Shown: one piece after another, positions 5,349-6,251 of the stretch | Layout: every line of letters begins with the position of its first letter | Numbering within the stretch: the stretch's first letter is position 1 | Assembly (NCBI GenBank): GCA_945878355.1 | Contig: CAMCTC010000188.1 | Span: 1-6,251, forward strand | Source of the DNA: Bordetella parapertussis | GTDB lineage: Bacteria; Pseudomonadota; Gammaproteobacteria; Burkholderiales; Burkholderiaceae_C | Direction: 5' to 3' | DNA: 6,251 nucleotides | Program-made: the position numbers and the translations under genes | The notes under the pieces: model-generated | What the model saw: the letters and a program-made list of their open reading frames with translations, nothing else | What the model was told of the DNA's origin: nothing | The model's database searches: none

Positions 5349-5378
5349 TCGATTATGTTCATAAGAACATAATCGAAA
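5347..5378. repeat. Near-perfect AT-rich palindrome at the IS66 and recombinase-element junction
   Basis: Arms TTTCGATTATGTTC (5347-5360) and GAACATAATCGAAA (5365-5378) are perfect 14-bp inverted repeats separated by ATAA. Seen as a recombination site, this is two 12-bp binding arms around an 8-bp spacer, the layout used by tyrosine recombinases. It marks the exact point where IS66 coding similarity ends, and a tyrosine recombinase gene ends about 100 bp away. No T-run sits in the right place for an intrinsic terminator. I infer an element end or attachment core; an operator is the alternative. Confidence 0.6.
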
Positions 5379-5379
5379 T

Positions 5380-5404
5380 AATGCGAATCGCTCGTTAATG
5401 CGAA
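5380..5404 (+). repeat. Direct repeat AATGCGAA, two copies 17 bp apart
   Basis: Copies at 5380-5387 and 5397-5404 sit just inside the palindrome, on the recombinase side. Short iterated sites next to a core palindrome are common as accessory binding sites of recombinases. The repeat is short and could be chance. The rest of 5405-5474 shows no gene. Confidence 0.3.
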
Positions 5405-5474
5405 GGCAGCGTCATGTCTTGACACGACGGCCCTGTGCACGAGGATGCGGCAGTGTTGTTGCCACTTCACATAA

Positions 5475-6251
5475 TCACAGCGACTGTAGGAACTGCATCA
5501 GGGCCTTGGGTGGGCGGTATCGCGCTGGCTTGATCTCGGGCGGCTTGAGTCTCGCCAAGGTGCGTTCCTTCATCGCGAGGTCAGCTTCGACGTACATGTG
5601 GGTCGTCGATGGGCTCTCGTGGCCGAGCCACAGCGCGATGTCACACGGATCTGCCCCTGACTGAAGCAGAGCCATCGCGGTCGAGTGGCGAACGATGTGA
5701 GGTGTCACTGCCATCTTAGCCAGATCGGGGTACTTGGTCGTCGCCGCCTCGACCGCGAGCTTTAGGCGCTGAGCAACGTTCGCTCGCGTCATCGGCTTGC
5801 CGTCGCGACGTGGTAGCAGCGGTGCGTCGGCTTGCAGGTGTGGATTCAGGTGGAGCCAATCGCGTACTTCCTTGGCGGCGGTCTTCCATACAGGCAACGA
5901 GCGCTGCTTGCGCCCCTTGCCATGCAGATGCACGCTCGACGTCGGGCCCAGCACAACGTCGGCGACCCGAACGCCAATGATCTCCGACACTCGGGCACCC
6001 GTGTTGAACATCAGAGTCAGCAGCAGCCGGTCGCGTTGACCAACCCAGGTGTCGGTTGGAACGTCGATCACCGCGAGCATTTGTTCTTGAGGCACGAAGC
6101 CCACCATCTTGCGGTCAAAACGCTTCATCGGCACGGCCAAGGCCTGCTCGATGACGCGCAGGTTCGCAAGGTCTCGTCGCGCGGCGAACTTCAGGAACGA
6201 TCGCACTGCGGCAAGGCGGATGTTGCGACTGCGCGCCGAGTTGTGCCGCTC
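5475..6251 (-). CDS. Tyrosine recombinase, Rit/transposon type, N-terminus beyond the window
   Basis: The frame is open to the right edge; 258 residues are seen, including 15 codons (ERHNSARSRNIRLAA) upstream of an internal GTG at 6206. These belong to the SAM-like N-terminal domain, so the gene starts outside. All catalytic residues are present, counted from GTG 6206: R72 in NTGARVSE, K97 in HGKGRK, H170 and R173 in HIVRH, H196 in LWLGHES, and Y205 in THMYVEADL. The enzyme should cut and rejoin DNA at paired inverted sites. The TTHMYVEADLAMKER segment and the C-terminal YRPPKALMQFLQSL resemble the last protein of Rit elements (three recombinase genes in a row) and related transposon recombinases. 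If so, two further recombinase genes should lie to the right. The nearby palindrome is a natural candidate for its site. Confidence 0.85.
   Translation of the reverse strand, partial: ERHNSARSRNIRLAAVRSFLKFAARRDLANLRVIEQALAVPMKRFDRKMVGFVPQEQMLAVIDVPTDTWVGQRDRLLLTLMFNTGARVSEIIGVRVADVVLGPTSSVHLHGKGRKQRSLPVWKTAAKEVRDWLHLNPHLQADAPLLPRRDGKPMTRANVAQRLKLAVEAATTKYPDLAKMAVTPHIVRHSTAMALLQSGADPCDIALWLGHESPSTTHMYVEADLAMKERTLARLKPPEIKPARYRPPKALMQFLQSL

Noticed and set aside
5347..5378. Palindrome as an intrinsic terminator
   Set aside because: The stem is AT-rich, and no proper U-run follows it in the direction of the recombinase transcript; its position at a similarity breakpoint fits an element end better.
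1..6251. CRISPR array, tRNA or rRNA genes
   Set aside because: No regularly spaced repeats and no cloverleaf or rRNA-like sequence were seen on either strand.

Overview
The window is GC-rich and strongly mosaic. It looks like accessory DNA from a high-GC proteobacterium. The S1/P1-type nuclease tail, the IS3 and IS66 remains and the Rit-like recombinase would fit the Xanthomonadaceae or Burkholderiales, but no marker here fixes the taxon.

From left to right: the 3' end of an S1/P1-type nuclease gene (+ strand, up to 252) is followed by a short convergent intergenic gap with inverted repeats, one of them resembling a LacI/PurR-type operator. Everything from 354 to the right edge is coded on the minus strand. 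Read in its own direction (right to left), it starts with a tyrosine recombinase cut by the right edge (5475 to beyond 6251). Next come an almost perfect AT-rich palindrome (5347-5378) and the last 65 or so codons of an IS66 TnpC (5151-5348). A GC-rich untranslated stretch with stem-loops (4952-5150) leads into a retron-type reverse transcriptase (3857-4951), a Dam-like N6-adenine methyltransferase (2950-3837), a complete IS3-family element (about 1100-2926) and an uncharacterised protein with an ankyrin-like C-terminus (354-1127).

The most interesting content is the reverse transcriptase, methyltransferase and third-gene array. The methyltransferase start overlaps, as ATGA, the stop that the RT would use if a 2-bp slippage in a CT tract were undone. 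The methyltransferase stop overlaps, again as ATGA, an ATG that opens a proline-rich peptide. That peptide is cut after nine codons by the IS, and the codon phase resumes on the far side in the ankyrin-like gene. I therefore infer an ancestral, translationally coupled three-gene retron operon (RT, adenine methyltransferase, unknown third protein).

In the present copy the third gene is split by the IS3 element and the RT thumb is frameshifted. An IS66 fragment, itself cut by a recombinase element, lies directly upstream and may even supply the RT start codon. The locus is probably a decayed defence island. Whether a retron non-coding RNA survives between the IS66 fragment and the RT is open.

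The IS3 element shows both an ATGA overlap of orfA and orfB and a clear -1 frameshift signal: an A7 slippery run, a 6-nt spacer and a two-part stem.
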